From positions 62,001 through 126,000 of the forward strand of contig NZ_VZII01000025.1 in assembly GCF_009391885.1 (NCBI RefSeq): a stretch of DNA of 64,000 nt, given 5' to 3'. Shown here piece after piece: positions 28,884 to 38,880 of the stretch. A program made the translations under genes and the position numbers. This DNA comes from Pseudomonas sp. MN1F (GTDB lineage: Bacteria; Pseudomonadota; Gammaproteobacteria; Pseudomonadales; Pseudomonadaceae). How positions within the stretch are numbered: the stretch's first letter is position 1; each line of letters starts with the position of its first letter. A model generated the notes under the pieces. That model had not been told where the DNA came from, made no database searches, and saw only the letters and a program-made list of their open reading frames with translations.

Positions 28884-29735
28884 ATGAAGGCAGCGGTCAT
28901 CCAGATGGTCAGCCAGGACGATGTGCTGGCCAACCTGCAGCGTGCGGGCACCTTGCTCGAACAGGCGGCCTTGGGCGGTGCGCGGCTGGCCGTGCTGCCG
29001 GAAAACTTCGCGGCAATGGGCCGCAAGGATGCCGCCGCCATCGGCCGCGCCGAAGCCATGGGCGAAGGCCCGATCCTGCCATGGTTGAAACGTACCGCGC
29101 GCGACCTCAGATTATGGATTGTTGCCGGTACCTTGCCGCTGCCACCGCAAGGCCAGCCTGAAGCCAAGGCCCATGCCTGTTCGCTGCTGATCGACGAACA
29201 CGGCGAAGTGGTGGCGCGCTACGACAAGCTGCACCTGTTCGACGTGGATGTGGCCGACAACCGTGGCCGCTACCGCGAGTCCGATGACTATGCCCATGGT
29301 GCCCAGGTGGTGGTGGCTGATACGCCGGTAGGGCGCTTGGGGCTGAGCGTGTGTTACGACCTGCGCTTCCCCGAGCTGTACAGTGCCTTGCGCGGCGCAG
29401 GCGCGGAACTGATCACGGCACCCGCCGCCTTTACTGCGGTCACAGGCGCTGCACATTGGGAAGTGCTGATCCGTGCCCGGGCCATCGAGACCCAGTGCTA
29501 CGTGCTGGCGGCGGCCCAGGGCGGTAGCCATCCAGGCCCGCGGGAAACCCACGGGCATGCCGCGATCGTCGACCCTTGGGGGCGGATCGTCGCAGAACAG
29601 GCGCAAGGCGAAGCGGTTTTGCTCGCCGAGCGCGACGTTGATGAACAGGCGTCCATCCGGGCGCGCATGCCGGTCACCACGCACCGGCGCTTTTTCTCGC
29701 AGGACGCCTTGCGGCCTGCGCACACCTCGGAGTGA
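28884..29735 (+). CDS. Nitrilase-superfamily amidase (Nit1/omega-amidase-like)
   Basis: 283 aa from the ATG at 28884, five bases after GGGAG; the earlier GTG at 28878 lies inside the ribosome site. The Glu-Lys-Cys catalytic triad of carbon-nitrogen hydrolases is present: Glu in [11 protein letters not shown], Lys in [12 protein letters not shown] and Cys in [14 protein letters not shown]. The pattern fits the Nit1/YbeM group, which repairs deaminated glutathione, rather than true nitrilases; the substrate is an inference. It lies 14 bases after yhdP and two bases before tldD, so it is in the same operon. Confidence 0.88.
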   Translation: MKAAVIQMVSQDDVLANLQRAGTLLEQAALGGARLAVLPENFAAMGRKDAAAIGRAEAMGEGPILPWLKRTARDLRLWIVAGTLPLPPQGQPEAKAHACSLLIDEHGEVVARYDKLHLFDVDVADNRGRYRESDDYAHGAQVVVADTPVGRLGLSVCYDLRFPELYSALRGAGAELITAPAAFTAVTGAAHWEVLIRARAIETQCYVLAAAQGGSHPGPRETHGHAAIVDPWGRIVAEQAQGEAVLLAERDVDEQASIRARMPVTTHRRFFSQDALRPAHTSE

Positions 29736-29737
29736 CT

Positions 29738-31177
29738 ATGAGCCAGATGTTATCCACCGTCAGCGAGCAGCTCCTGGCACCGGGCGGACTCACCCTCGAC
29801 AGCCTGCAGAGCGTGCTGGGCGAACTGGCCGGCCCCGGCATCGATGCCGCGGACCTGTATTTCCAGGGCCAGATCTCGGAAACCTGGGCGCTGGAGGACG
29901 GCATCGTCAAAGAGGGCAGCTTCAACCTTGACCAGGGTGTGGGCGTGCGTGCCCAGTCCGGTGAGAAGACGGGCTTTGCCTACAGCAATGCGATCAACCT
30001 TGAGGCGCTGACCTCGGCCGCCCGTGCTGCCCGCTCGATTTCCCGCGCTGGCCAGAACGGCACGGTGCAGGCGTTCCGCAGCCAGGACGTGACGGCGCTG
30101 TATGCGCCGGAGAACCCGCTGGACGTGCTCAGCCGTGCCGAAAAGGTCGAGCTGCTCAAGCGCGTCGATGCCGCCACCCGTGCCCTCGATCCGCGTATCC
30201 AGCAAGTCAGCGTGAGCATGGCCGGGGTCTGGGAACGCATCCTGATTGCCGCCGCCGACGGCAGCCTGGCCGCCGATGTGCGGCCGCTGGTACGTTTCAA
30301 CGTCAGCGTCATCGTCGAGCAGAATGGCCGCCGCGAGCGCGGCGGGCAGGGCGGTGGCGGGCGTACCGATTACCGCTTCTTCACGCAAGAGCGCGTCATG
30401 GGCTATGCCCGCGAAGCGCTGCGCCAGGCGCTGGTGAACCTTGAGGCTATCCCGGCCCCGGCCGGCACGTTGCCGGTGGTACTGGGGTCTGGCTGGTCGG
30501 GTGTGCTACTGCACGAAGCGGTCGGTCATGGCCTGGAAGGCGACTTCAACCGCAAGGGCAGTTCGGCATTCAGCGGGCGGATCGGCGAGAAGGTCGCTTC
30601 GCAGTTGTGCACCATTGTCGACGACGGCACCCTCCAAGGTCGCCGCGGCTCGTTGAGCGTCGATGACGAAGGCACGCCGACCGAATGCACCACGCTGATC
30701 GAGAACGGCATCCTCAAGGGCTACATGCAGGACAAGCTCAATGCACGGCTGATGGGCGCGGCGCTTACCGGCAACGGTCGCCGCGAGTCATATGCGCACC
30801 TGCCCATGCCGCGCATGACCAACACCTACATGCTGGCCGGCGAAAGCGATCCGCAAGAAATCATTGCCTCGGTGAAGAAGGGCATCTACTGCGCCAACCT
30901 CGGCGGTGGCCAGGTCGACATCACCAGTGGCAAGTTCGTGTTCTCGACCAGCGAAGCCTACCTGATCGAAGACGGCAAGATCACCGCTCCGGTGAAGGGG
31001 GCGACCCTGATCGGCAACGGGCCGGAGGCCATGAGCCGAGTGTCGATGGTCGGTAATGACCTGGCGCTGGACAGTGGTGTGGGAACGTGCGGCAAGGATG
31101 GTCAATCGGTGCCGGTAGGCGTCGGGCAGCCGACCTTGAAGCTGGATGCGATTACCGTGGGCGGTACTGGCGCTTGA
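29738..31177 (+). CDS. tldD: Metalloprotease TldD
   Basis: 479 aa from the ATG at 29738, with CGGAG five bases upstream. The zinc-binding HExxxH motif is HEAVGH (His259, Glu260, His264), followed by [12 protein letters not shown]. Also conserved are [18 protein letters not shown] and [18 protein letters not shown]. TldD forms a heterodimer with PmbA (TldE), also encoded here about 700 bases downstream. The pair degrades unfolded peptides and matures some ribosomally made peptides such as microcin B17, and can influence DNA gyrase toxins. No peptide substrate gene is evident nearby. Confidence 0.97.
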   Translation: MSQMLSTVSEQLLAPGGLTLDSLQSVLGELAGPGIDAADLYFQGQISETWALEDGIVKEGSFNLDQGVGVRAQSGEKTGFAYSNAINLEALTSAARAARSISRAGQNGTVQAFRSQDVTALYAPENPLDVLSRAEKVELLKRVDAATRALDPRIQQVSVSMAGVWERILIAAADGSLAADVRPLVRFNVSVIVEQNGRRERGGQGGGGRTDYRFFTQERVMGYAREALRQALVNLEAIPAPAGTLPVVLGSGWSGVLLHEAVGHGLEGDFNRKGSSAFSGRIGEKVASQLCTIVDDGTLQGRRGSLSVDDEGTPTECTTLIENGILKGYMQDKLNARLMGAALTGNGRRESYAHLPMPRMTNTYMLAGESDPQEIIASVKKGIYCANLGGGQVDITSGKFVFSTSEAYLIEDGKITAPVKGATLIGNGPEAMSRVSMVGNDLALDSGVGTCGKDGQSVPVGVGQPTLKLDAITVGGTGA

Positions 31178-31187
31178 TGGATGTCCG

Positions 31188-31206
31188 GGGGCTGCAAGGC
31201 AGCCCC
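31188..31206. terminator. Hairpin between converging tldD and darP
   Basis: An 8-bp stem GGGGCTGC / GCAGCCCC with a 3-base loop lies 10 bases after the tldD stop and 12 bases beyond the darP stop. It could serve both strands; neither side has a good U-tract. Confidence 0.5.
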
Positions 31207-31218
31207 AGGCGGCGGGAA

Positions 31219-31740
31219 TCAGCGCAGGCCGCGCTGCATCTCGTCGAGATCGCGGATGTACTTGAACACCTTGCGCGCAGCGGCAGGCGGTTTGTTCCGC
31301 GCCTTTTCGTGCTGGGCATGACGGATCAGCGAGCGCATCTGCTGGCGATCGGTTTCGGGGAATTCCTGAACAAAACGCTCAAGGTCTTCGTCATTGCCAT
31401 CGATCAACCGGTCGCGCCAGCGTTCCAGGCCATGGAAACGCTCGTTGTACTGGCGGCTGGAGGTGTCGATTTGATCGAGCACGGCGTGGATGGCGTCCAG
31501 GTCCTGGTCGCGCATCAATTTGCCGACGAACGACATGTGGCGTTTGCGCGCGCCATGGGCGGTGTGCTTGCAGGCTTCGGCCAGGGCTTTGCGCAGCTCG
31601 TCGGTGAGCGGCAGGCGCGCCAGGGTATCGGCCTTGACCGTGGTCAGGCGCTCGCCGAGTTCGACCAGTGCATGCAGTTCGCGCTTGATCTGGGTTTTGC
31701 TTTTTTCGCCGTCGAAGGCGTCGTCGTATGAATCAACCAT
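31219..31740 (-). CDS. darP: Ribosome biogenesis factor DarP (YjgA family)
   Basis: 173 aa, almost wholly helical and highly charged. The N-terminus [20 protein letters not shown] and the [15 protein letters not shown] and [15 protein letters not shown] stretches identify the YjgA/DUF615 family, now named DarP, which acts in late 50S subunit assembly. It is in opposite orientation to tldD and pmbA, inserted between these partner genes as in many gammaproteobacteria. The start ATG is at 31740, 108 bases from the divergent pmbA start. Confidence 0.93.
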   Translation of the reverse strand: MVDSYDDAFDGEKSKTQIKRELHALVELGERLTTVKADTLARLPLTDELRKALAEACKHTAHGARKRHMSFVGKLMRDQDLDAIHAVLDQIDTSSRQYNERFHGLERWRDRLIDGNDEDLERFVQEFPETDRQQMRSLIRHAQHEKARNKPPAAARKVFKYIRDLDEMQRGLR

Positions 31741-31848
31741 GGTGGCAGTCCGCTAGAAATCGCCGCCATGATAACCAGTCGGGGGCCGCTTGTCCGGTCC
31801 GGTCGTAGAATGACCCTCGCCGAACGCAGAATTTGAGTGGAGAAAACC

Positions 31849-33195
31849 ATGAGTGCAGTCCAGAGCGTAGGCCCAAAGGACCTGCCAGCGTTGCAGGAGC
31901 AGGTCGAAGCGATCATTGCAGAAGCACGCAAGCAAGGCGCCAGTGCCTGCGAAGTGGCGGTATCGCTGGAGCAGGGCCTGTCCACCACGGTGCGCCAGCG
32001 CGAGGTCGAGACGGTCGAATTCAACCGCGACCAGGGCTTTGGCATCACCCTCTATGTCGGCCAGCGCAAGGGTTCGGCCAGCACCTCGGCCAGTGGCCCG
32101 GATGCCATCCGTGAAACCGTCGCCGCTGCTTTGGCGATTGCCAAACATACCTCCGAGGACGAGTGTTCGGGCCTGGCGGATGCCGCGCTGATGGCCCGCG
32201 AGATCCCCGACCTCGACCTTTATCATGACTGGGACATCGAGCCGGAGAAGGCCATCGAGATGGCGCTGACTTGCGAGGCGGCGGCATTTGACGCCGACAA
32301 GCGCATCCTCAATGCTGATGGCACCACCCTGAACACTCACCAGGGTTGCCGTGTGTACGGCAACAGCCACGGCTTCATCGGTGGCTACGCCTCGACCCGG
32401 CACAGCCTGAGCTGCGTGATGATCGCCGAAGGCGAAGGCCAGATGCAGCGTGACTACTGGTATGACGTGAACCGCCAGGGCAACCTGCTGGCCGACCCGC
32501 GCAGCATCGGCGTGCGCGCCGCCCAGCGCGCTGCCAGCCGCCTGGGTGCGCGGCCAGTACCGACCTGCGAAGTGCCCGTGCTGTTCTCCGCCGAGCTGGC
32601 CGGTGGCCTGTTCGGCAGTTTCCTGTCGGCCATCTCGGGGGGCAACCTGTACCGCAAATCATCGTTCCTCGACGGCGCCATCGGTCAGCGCCTGTTCCCG
32701 TCCTGGCTGACCCTCGACGAGCGCCCGCACATTCCGCGCGCGCTGGGCAGCGCTGCATTCGACGGTGACGGCCTGGCGACCTACGCGAAACCGTTCGTCG
32801 ACAAAGGCGAGCTGGTGTCGTACCTGCTGGGTACTTACTCCGGGCGCAAACTGGGCTTGCCAAGCACTGCCAACGCCGGCGGCGTGCATAACCTGTATGT
32901 CACCCATGGCGTGGAAGACCAGGCGGCGCTGATCCGTCGCATGGGCCGTGGCTTGCTGGTAACCGAGCTGATGGGCCATGGCCTGAACATGGTGACCGGC
33001 GATTATTCGCGTGGCGCGGCGGGCTTCTGGGTCGAGAACGGCGAGATTCAGCATGCCGTGCAGGAAGTGACCATTGCCGGCAATATGAAAGACATGTTCC
33101 AGCAGATTGTCGCGATTGGCAGTGATCTTGAGACCCGTAGCAATATTCACACAGGATCGGTGCTGATCGAGCGAATGACGGTCGCTGGCAGCTGA
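31849..33195 (+). CDS. pmbA: TldD partner metalloprotease PmbA (TldE)
   Basis: 448 aa from the ATG at 31849; GGAG lies six bases upstream, and the earlier in-frame GTG at 31837 overlaps that ribosome site. It belongs to the same family as TldD but lacks the HExxxH metal site, as expected for the non-catalytic partner. Visible features are ISGGNLYRKSSFLDGAIGQR, SYLLGTYSGRKLGLPSTANA and LMGHGLNMVTGDYSRGAAGF. It forms the heterodimer with TldD. A rho-independent terminator follows 27 bases after the stop. Confidence 0.96.
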   Translation: MSAVQSVGPKDLPALQEQVEAIIAEARKQGASACEVAVSLEQGLSTTVRQREVETVEFNRDQGFGITLYVGQRKGSASTSASGPDAIRETVAAALAIAKHTSEDECSGLADAALMAREIPDLDLYHDWDIEPEKAIEMALTCEAAAFDADKRILNADGTTLNTHQGCRVYGNSHGFIGGYASTRHSLSCVMIAEGEGQMQRDYWYDVNRQGNLLADPRSIGVRAAQRAASRLGARPVPTCEVPVLFSAELAGGLFGSFLSAISGGNLYRKSSFLDGAIGQRLFPSWLTLDERPHIPRALGSAAFDGDGLATYAKPFVDKGELVSYLLGTYSGRKLGLPSTANAGGVHNLYVTHGVEDQAALIRRMGRGLLVTELMGHGLNMVTGDYSRGAAGFWVENGEIQHAVQEVTIAGNMKDMFQQIVAIGSDLETRSNIHTGSVLIERMTVAGS

Positions 33196-33221
33196 TACCC
33201 GCCAGAATCCCCGTGACATTG

Positions 33222-33250
33222 AAACCCGGCCATCGCGCCGGGTTTTTCTT
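33222..33250 (+). terminator. Rho-independent terminator of pmbA
   Basis: A 9-bp stem AAACCCGGC / GCCGGGTTT with a 6-base loop is followed by TTCTT. It ends the tldD/pmbA-side transcription before the converging rpoN-ptsO operon. Confidence 0.85.
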
Positions 33251-33302
33251 TGATCACCAGGGTTTTGATTCGTTTGAATGCTTCCATGGCCTGGCCTCAA
33301 TC

Positions 33303-33320
33303 TATACCCATATGGGTATA
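33303..33320. promoter_or_regulatory. Perfect 18-bp AT-flanked palindrome
   Basis: TATACCCATATGGGTATA reads the same on both strands. It lies between the pmbA terminator and the ptsO stop, where two transcription units converge, so it is not an obvious promoter position. The ATACCC...GGGTAT form recalls CsoR/FrmR-type operators, but no such regulator is seen here. A second imperfect palindrome (CCCTGACAATTGGCAGGG, 33343-33360) follows. Function unknown. Confidence 0.4.
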
Positions 33321-33378
33321 AAGGCAGCCGCACAGGAATGCACCCTGACAATTGGCAGGGGATATTGCAGAAAGGGGC

Positions 33379-33651
33379 TTACTCGCCTTCGTCGAAGAAG
33401 TTGTTGATCAATGCCACCAGCGCTTCCAGGGCCTCGCCGTCCTGCTCGCCCTCGGTCATCAGGTGCACCTGAGTGCCTTTGCCTGCGGCCAGCATCATCA
33501 CCGCCATGATGCTCTTGCCGTCCACCAGCTTGTCGGGCGCGCGGCCGACGCGGACCTGGCAGGGGTATTTACCGGCCACGCCGACGAACTTGGCTGCCGC
33601 CCGGGCATGCAGGCCCAGCTTGTTGATGATGGTGATTTCGCGGGCGGGCAT
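33379..33651 (-). CDS. ptsO: Nitrogen PTS phosphocarrier protein NPr
   Basis: 90 aa HPr-like protein. The phosphorylated His15 sits in KLGLHARAAAKFV; the second conserved region is DGKSIMAVMMLAAGKGT, with the Ser equivalent to HPr Ser46. It belongs to the PtsP-NPr-EIIANtr chain that senses nitrogen and carbon status without transporting sugar. It is the last gene of the rpoN block, 20 bases after rapZ. The start ATG at 33651 gives MPAREITIINKLG. PtsP must be elsewhere. Confidence 0.95.
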   Translation of the reverse strand: MPAREITIINKLGLHARAAAKFVGVAGKYPCQVRVGRAPDKLVDGKSIMAVMMLAAGKGTQVHLMTEGEQDGEALEALVALINNFFDEGE

Positions 33652-33671
33652 CGTGCGGTGGATCCTGTGGG

Positions 33672-34526
33672 CTAGAGGTCGCGGTGGCGGACCTGGACGT
33701 TTTTCAGGGATTGCTGCAACAGCTGGCCGAGGCGCTCGGTGATGTAGACCGAGCGGTGGTGGCCTCCGGTGCAGCCAATGGCGATGGTGACATAGGCGCG
33801 GTTGCTGGCGGCAAAGCGTGGCAGCCATTTGAGCAGGTAGCTGGAAATGTCGTTGAACATTTCTTCGACGTCCGGCTGTGCGGCCAGGTAGTCGCTAACT
33901 GGCTGCTCCAGGCCGGAATGATCGCGCAGCTCCGGTTTCCAGTATGGGTTGGGCAGGCAGCGTACGTCGAACACCAGGTCGGCATCGACCGGCATCCCGC
34001 GCTTGAAGCCGAACGACTCGACCAGGAATGCGGTGCCAGGCTCAGGCTGGTTGAGCAGGCGCAGCTTGATCGAATCGCGCAATTGGTAGAGGTTGAGGCT
34101 GGTGGTGTCGATCTTCAGGTCGGCAAGGTCGGCAATCGGCCCCAGCAGTTCGCTTTCAACGCGGATCGCTTCGGCCAGCGAGCGGTCGGCGTTGGTCAGC
34201 GGGTGGCGACGGCGGGTTTCCGAGAAGCGCTTGAGCAGCGTGTCTTCGTCTGCGTCAAGAAACAGCACGTCACACTGGATGTGGCGCCCACGGGCCTCCG
34301 CCAGCAGTTCGGGGAAGCGCGACAGGTGGCTGGGCAGGTTGCGCGCATCGATCGAAACCGCCACTTTGGGTTGCAGCAGTTCGGTATTGATCAACGCATT
34401 TTCCGCCAGCTGCGGCAGCAGCCCGGCGGGCAGGTTGTCAATGCAGTAGAAACCGTTGTCTTCCAGGACATCGAGGGCGGTGCTCTTGCCGGAGCCGGAC
34501 CGGCCGCTGACGATGATCAGGCGCAT
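33672..34526 (-). CDS. rapZ: RNase adapter / nucleotide-binding protein RapZ
   Basis: 284 aa, normal size. The N-terminal P-loop kinase-like domain has Walker [10 protein letters not shown] and the [13 protein letters not shown] stretch; the C-terminal domain has [16 protein letters not shown] and conserved Cys/His residues. In E. coli RapZ binds GlmY/GlmZ RNAs and guides RNase E to control glucosamine-6-phosphate synthase. In pseudomonads the RNA targets are less clear. It lies two bases after ptsN, between the two nitrogen-PTS genes. Confidence 0.95.
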   Translation of the reverse strand: MRLIIVSGRSGSGKSTALDVLEDNGFYCIDNLPAGLLPQLAENALINTELLQPKVAVSIDARNLPSHLSRFPELLAEARGRHIQCDVLFLDADEDTLLKRFSETRRRHPLTNADRSLAEAIRVESELLGPIADLADLKIDTTSLNLYQLRDSIKLRLLNQPEPGTAFLVESFGFKRGMPVDADLVFDVRCLPNPYWKPELRDHSGLEQPVSDYLAAQPDVEEMFNDISSYLLKWLPRFAASNRAYVTIAIGCTGGHHRSVYITERLGQLLQQSLKNVQVRHRDL

Positions 34527-34528
34527 GT

Positions 34529-34993
34529 TCAGTGCTCGTTCTGTGCGTCCAGGACAACCTGGTACAGGGCCTCGCTGCTACCGGCGGCACGCAGCCGATC
34601 GCGGACCTCCTTGCGATCGAGCATGCTGGCGATCTGGCGCAGCAATTCAAGATGGGCATCGGTGGCCGCCTCTGGCACCAGCAGGACGAACAGCAGATCC
34701 ACCGGTGCGCCATCGATGGCGTCGTAGTCGATCGGCGCATCCAGGTGCAGCAGGGCGCTGACTGGGGACGAGCAGCCTTCAAGTCGGCAATGGGGAATGG
34801 CAATGCCATTGCCAAAGCCGGTCGAGCCCAGTTTTTCGCGAGCGATGAGCTTTTCGAAGACGTCTTGCATCTCCAGCCCGTTTACTTGCTCGGCAATCAG
34901 GTTGGCGACCTTTTCCAGGGCGCGCTTCTTGCTGCCGCCCGGCACGTTCACCAGGGAACGGCCGGGGGTCAGGATGGTTTCGAGTCGGATCAT
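34529..34993 (-). CDS. ptsN: Nitrogen PTS regulatory protein EIIA-Ntr
   Basis: 154 aa, the same length as the ORF154 described next to rpoN in P. putida. The phosphorylated His68 is in [13 protein letters not shown]; the family segment [20 protein letters not shown] is also present. Unphosphorylated EIIANtr regulates potassium transport, carbon use and other functions in P. putida; NPr donates its phosphate. It lies 12 bases after hpf. The start at 34993 gives [13 protein letters not shown]. Confidence 0.95.
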   Translation of the reverse strand: MIRLETILTPGRSLVNVPGGSKKRALEKVANLIAEQVNGLEMQDVFEKLIAREKLGSTGFGNGIAIPHCRLEGCSSPVSALLHLDAPIDYDAIDGAPVDLLFVLLVPEAATDAHLELLRQIASMLDRKEVRDRLRAAGSSEALYQVVLDAQNEH

Positions 34994-35005
34994 GGATAAG
35001 AGGGA

Positions 35006-35314
35006 TCAGCGGGCGGCTGCACCTTGCAGCAGGCTTTGCTGTTTTTCCTTGTGTTTTTTCAGTTGGCGGTCGAGCTTGTCGGCCAAGGCGTCGATCGCTG
35101 CATACATGTCTTCGTGTTCGGCGTTGGCAACCACTTCACCGCCGGGAATCTGCAGGGTCGCCTCGACCTTCTGCTGCAGCTTCTCGACTTTCATGATGAC
35201 CTGCACGTTGGTGATCTTGTCGAAGTGACTTTCCACGCGAGCGAGCTTTTCAAGCACATAATCGCGCAGTGGCTGGGTGACTTCTACATGCTGTCCACTG
35301 ATATTGACTTGCAT
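35006..35314 (-). CDS. hpf: Ribosome hibernation promoting factor (short HPF)
   Basis: 102 aa from the ATG at 35314, preceded by AAGGAGA; the length equals ORF102 reported beside P. putida rpoN. Conserved features are MQVNISGQHVEVTQPLRDYV at the start and EDMYAAIDALADKLDRQLKK at the end. The short form lacks the C-terminal dimerisation domain of long HPF, so in gammaproteobacteria it is expected to work with RMF to make 100S ribosomes. It lies 78 bases after rpoN. Confidence 0.95.
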   Translation of the reverse strand: MQVNISGQHVEVTQPLRDYVLEKLARVESHFDKITNVQVIMKVEKLQQKVEATLQIPGGEVVANAEHEDMYAAIDALADKLDRQLKKHKEKQQSLLQGAAAR

Positions 35315-35392
35315 ACAGCTTCTCCTTTGTTGCCCGTGCATAAAGAGGCAGGTATTGCACCTGCCCCACAAACGCTGTGGCACATCCAGGGG

Positions 35393-36886
35393 CTACATCA
35401 GTCGCTTGCGCTCGCTCGACGGTGCGATGCCGAGGGACTCGCGGTACTTGGCGACGGTGCGACGGGCTACCTGGATGCCTTGTGCCTCCAGTAAACCAGC
35501 GATCTTGCTGTCACTCAATGGCTTTTTCTGATTTTCCGCCGCAACCAGTTTCTTGATGATCGCGCGGATTGCCGTAGACGAGCATTCTCCGCCTTCGGCG
35601 GTGCTGACGTGGCTGGAGAAAAAGTATTTCAGTTCGTAGATGCCACGCGGGGTGTGCATGTATTTCTGCGTGGTTACCCGCGAAATGGTCGACTCATGCA
35701 TGCCCACCGCTTCGGCGATGTCATGCAGGACCAGCGGCTTCATCGCTTCATCGCCGTGGTCGAGGAAGCCGCGCTGGTGTTCGACGATCTGCGTGGCGAC
35801 CTTCATCAGCGTTTCGTTGCGGCTTTGCAGGCTCTTGATGAACCAGCGCGCCTCTTGCAACTGGTTGCGCATGAAGGTGTTGTCGGCGCTGGTATCGGCG
35901 CGGCGGACGAAGCCGGCGTACTGCGGGTTGACCCGCAGGCGCGGGATCGCTTCCTGGTTCAGCTCGACCAGCCAGCGGTCGCTGTCCTTGCGCACGATCA
36001 CGTCAGGCACCACGTATTCCGGTTCGCTCGACTCGATCTGCGAACCGGGCCGCGGGTTGAGGCTCTGCACCAGTTCGATCACCTGGCGCAGTTCGTCTTC
36101 CTTGAGCTTCATGCGGCGCATCAGCTGGCTGTAATCGCGGCTGCCGAGCAGGTCGATGAAGTCGGTGACCAGGCGCTGGGCCTCGCTCATCCAGGGCGTG
36201 CTGGCGGGCAGCTGGCGCAATTGCAGCAGCAGGCACTCGCCGAGGGTGCGGGCGCCGACGCCGGCCGGTTCGAACTGCTGGATGCGGTGCAGCACCGCCT
36301 CGACCTCGTCGAGCTCGATGTCCAGCTCCGGGTCGAAGCCTGCGCAGATTTCTTCGAGGGTATCTTCCAGGTAGCCCTGGCCGTTGATGCTGTCGATCAG
36401 GGTGACGGCGATCAGGCGGTCGGTGTCGGACATCGGTGCCAGGTTCAGCTGCCACAGCAGGTGGCTCTGCAGGCTTTCGCCAGCCGATGTGCGGGTGGTG
36501 AAGTCCCACTCGTCGTCATCGTTGCTCGGCAGGCTGCTGGCGCTGGTCTGGTAGATGTCTTCCCAGGCGGTGTCGACCGGAAGCTCGTTGGGGATTCGCT
36601 CGTTCCACTCACCGTCTTCCAGGGTTTCGGCACTGGAGGTGCTTTCCTGGAAGCTGTTGTCCTGGGCTTCGGCGGCCGGCTTGTTCTCGGCGTTGTCCGC
36701 CATCGGGTCGCTGTTGTCGAAGTCGTCGCCGTCTTCCTGACGTTCGAGCATCGGATTGGACTCCAGCGCTTCCTGGATTTCCTGCTGGAGGTCCAGGGTG
36801 GAGAGCTGAAGTAGGCGGATGGCCTGTTGCAACTGCGGGGTCATCGTCAGTTGCTGGCCCATTTTTAGGACGAGCGATGGTTTCAT
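35393..36886 (-). CDS. rpoN: RNA polymerase sigma-54 factor RpoN
   Basis: 497 aa. Region I is Gln/Leu-rich ([20 protein letters not shown]), region II acidic (residues 50-105), and region III carries the core-binding and DNA-binding parts. The RpoN box ([16 protein letters not shown]) near the C-terminus recognises the -24 element, preceded by the helix-turn-helix region ([16 protein letters not shown]). It directs nitrogen, motility and catabolic promoters. It is preceded by a 176-base space containing a -24/-12-like element that may mediate autorepression, and followed by hpf-ptsN-rapZ-ptsO. Confidence 0.98.
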   Translation of the reverse strand: MKPSLVLKMGQQLTMTPQLQQAIRLLQLSTLDLQQEIQEALESNPMLERQEDGDDFDNSDPMADNAENKPAAEAQDNSFQESTSSAETLEDGEWNERIPNELPVDTAWEDIYQTSASSLPSNDDDEWDFTTRTSAGESLQSHLLWQLNLAPMSDTDRLIAVTLIDSINGQGYLEDTLEEICAGFDPELDIELDEVEAVLHRIQQFEPAGVGARTLGECLLLQLRQLPASTPWMSEAQRLVTDFIDLLGSRDYSQLMRRMKLKEDELRQVIELVQSLNPRPGSQIESSEPEYVVPDVIVRKDSDRWLVELNQEAIPRLRVNPQYAGFVRRADTSADNTFMRNQLQEARWFIKSLQSRNETLMKVATQIVEHQRGFLDHGDEAMKPLVLHDIAEAVGMHESTISRVTTQKYMHTPRGIYELKYFFSSHVSTAEGGECSSTAIRAIIKKLVAAENQKKPLSDSKIAGLLEAQGIQVARRTVAKYRESLGIAPSSERKRLM

Positions 36887-36962
36887 GGCTGGGGCTTAAT
36901 ACCTTGTTCGCCGGCGCGCATGCGCCATCCACTACACGAGGGCGCCAAAGCGCCAAATTCAA

Positions 36963-36976
36963 GCAAGTTTTATGCC
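36963..36976 (-). promoter_or_regulatory. -24/-12-like element upstream of rpoN
   Basis: On the minus strand this reads GGCATAAAACTTGC, which has the GG-10 bases-GC spacing and the GGCA...TTGC bases of sigma-54 promoters (consensus TGGCACG-N4-TTGC). It lies 77 bases before the rpoN ATG. P. putida rpoN is known to be negatively autoregulated, so sigma-54 binding here could block a sigma-70 promoter. Two GGCGC...GCGCC hairpins (36913-36926 and 36941-36954) lie between it and rpoN. Confidence 0.55.
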
Positions 36977-37062
36977 TCAAATTGTAGCGTTTGCCTAGAG
37001 CGCTGTAACAACTTAAGCCCCTACAGGGCATTAATGCCAGTGCTCCAGGCAGGACCTGAGGG

Positions 37063-37788
<726 letters not shown>

Positions 37789-38313
37789 TTACTCGGCCTT
37801 CTTCTTCGGCTGGATCACCATGTCGATGCGCTGACGTGGTTGAGTCACGTTGCCACCACGACCGGCGGTCGCAACCTGGGTCTTGGTGTTGTAGATGATC
37901 TTCTCGCCTTCGGTGGTGTTGCCTTCGTTCTCGACCTTGGCGCGGTCGGTGAGGATCACCGTGTCTTTCTGCGCCTGGTACTGGATGGTCACCGCCCAGC
38001 CTTTCATCTTCTCTGGCTTGGCCGCGCTCTGCTGCTGCTCGAAGTAGGCCAGGTTGCCCACCGAGGTCACCACGTCGATGTCGCCATTGGCGGCACGGGT
38101 CATGGTCACGGTGTTGCCTTTGATCATCATCGAGCCCTGGGTGATGATCACATCGCCGGTATAGGTGGCCACGCCTTGCTTGTCGTCCAGGTGCGCGTTG
38201 TCGGCCTGGATGCGGATAGGCTGGTCACGGTCGGTCGGCAGGGCGAAGGCGCTCGCGCTTCCCAGTGCTGCGCTCAGGCTGAGCAAAAGGGGGAGGGTTT
38301 TAACGAGCCTCAT
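37789..38313 (-). CDS. lptA: Periplasmic LPS bridge protein LptA
   Basis: 174 aa. The signal peptide MRLVKTLPLLLSLSAALGSASAFA is followed by the mature LPTDRDQPIRIQADNAHLDDK. The OstA/LptA beta-jellyroll pattern is visible (GVATYTGDVIITQGSMMIKG, TNPNDK-like turns replaced by AANGDIDVV). It polymerises between LptC and LptD to carry LPS across the periplasm. A basic, Lys-rich end (QPKKKAE) closes the protein. The start overlaps the lptC end by 14 bases. Confidence 0.94.
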   Translation of the reverse strand: MRLVKTLPLLLSLSAALGSASAFALPTDRDQPIRIQADNAHLDDKQGVATYTGDVIITQGSMMIKGNTVTMTRAANGDIDVVTSVGNLAYFEQQQSAAKPEKMKGWAVTIQYQAQKDTVILTDRAKVENEGNTTEGEKIIYNTKTQVATAGRGGNVTQPRQRIDMVIQPKKKAE

Positions 38314-38872
38314 ACTGTCCTCTTACGTTAGAGAGCAAGTCCATCTTGCCTTCTTTCAAATACGCTTTCATTCCTTTGCCCGTAGTTGTGCCACCGGCGC
38401 CGTCGATTCTAACGGCTTGCTCGGTCTGCGCATATTGCTTCTGCGGGAATACGGTCATGCGGGAGCTGGTAACCACGAGTTCACGCTGTTTTTCGTCGAT
38501 GCGTTGCACGCGGACATTCTCGATCAGCTCGACCTCGGTGCCATCCGGGTTGACCTCGGCACGTGCACTCTGCACGTGCCAAGGGTACTCGGTGCCCCGG
38601 TACATGTGCAGGTCAGGTGTGGTCAGCAGGGTGACTTCGCTGGCCCTGAGGTGCTCGACCTTGTCGGCGGTCATCTCGTATTGCAGCTTGCCGTCGGGCA
38701 TGAACTGCACGCTGTGCGCGTTGATCGCGTAGTAATCGATGGCACTTTCGTCAACCTGGGCCACTGGCTTTTCGAGGAAGCTCTCGGGGCTGACATTCCA
38801 GTAGCCGATTGCCGCCAGCAGGGCGGTAATCACCGCGAGCAGCGCAATATTGCGGGCTTTCTTGCTGAACAT
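38300..38872 (-). CDS. lptC: LPS export inner-membrane protein LptC
   Basis: 190 aa: a single N-terminal membrane anchor (MFSKKARNIALLAVITALLA), then a periplasmic beta-jellyroll domain (ESAIDYYAINAHSVQFMPDG, TTPDLHMYRG, VRIDGAGGTTTGKGMKAYL). It accepts LPS from LptB2FG and passes it to LptA. It lies eight bases after kdsC and overlaps lptA. Confidence 0.94.
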   Translation of the reverse strand: MFSKKARNIALLAVITALLAAIGYWNVSPESFLEKPVAQVDESAIDYYAINAHSVQFMPDGKLQYEMTADKVEHLRASEVTLLTTPDLHMYRGTEYPWHVQSARAEVNPDGTEVELIENVRVQRIDEKQRELVVTSSRMTVFPQKQYAQTEQAVRIDGAGGTTTGKGMKAYLKEGKMDLLSNVRGQYEAR

Positions 38873-38880
38873 GGGCAGCC

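Noticed and set aside
31219..31740. darP inserted between tldD and pmbA as a sign of transfer
   Set aside because: This arrangement is common in gammaproteobacteria and composition matches the neighbours, so it is not foreign DNA.
33213..33472. Short plus-strand frames across the pmbA terminator and ptsO
   Set aside because: They overlap a terminator stem and the antisense of ptsO, and have no ribosome site.
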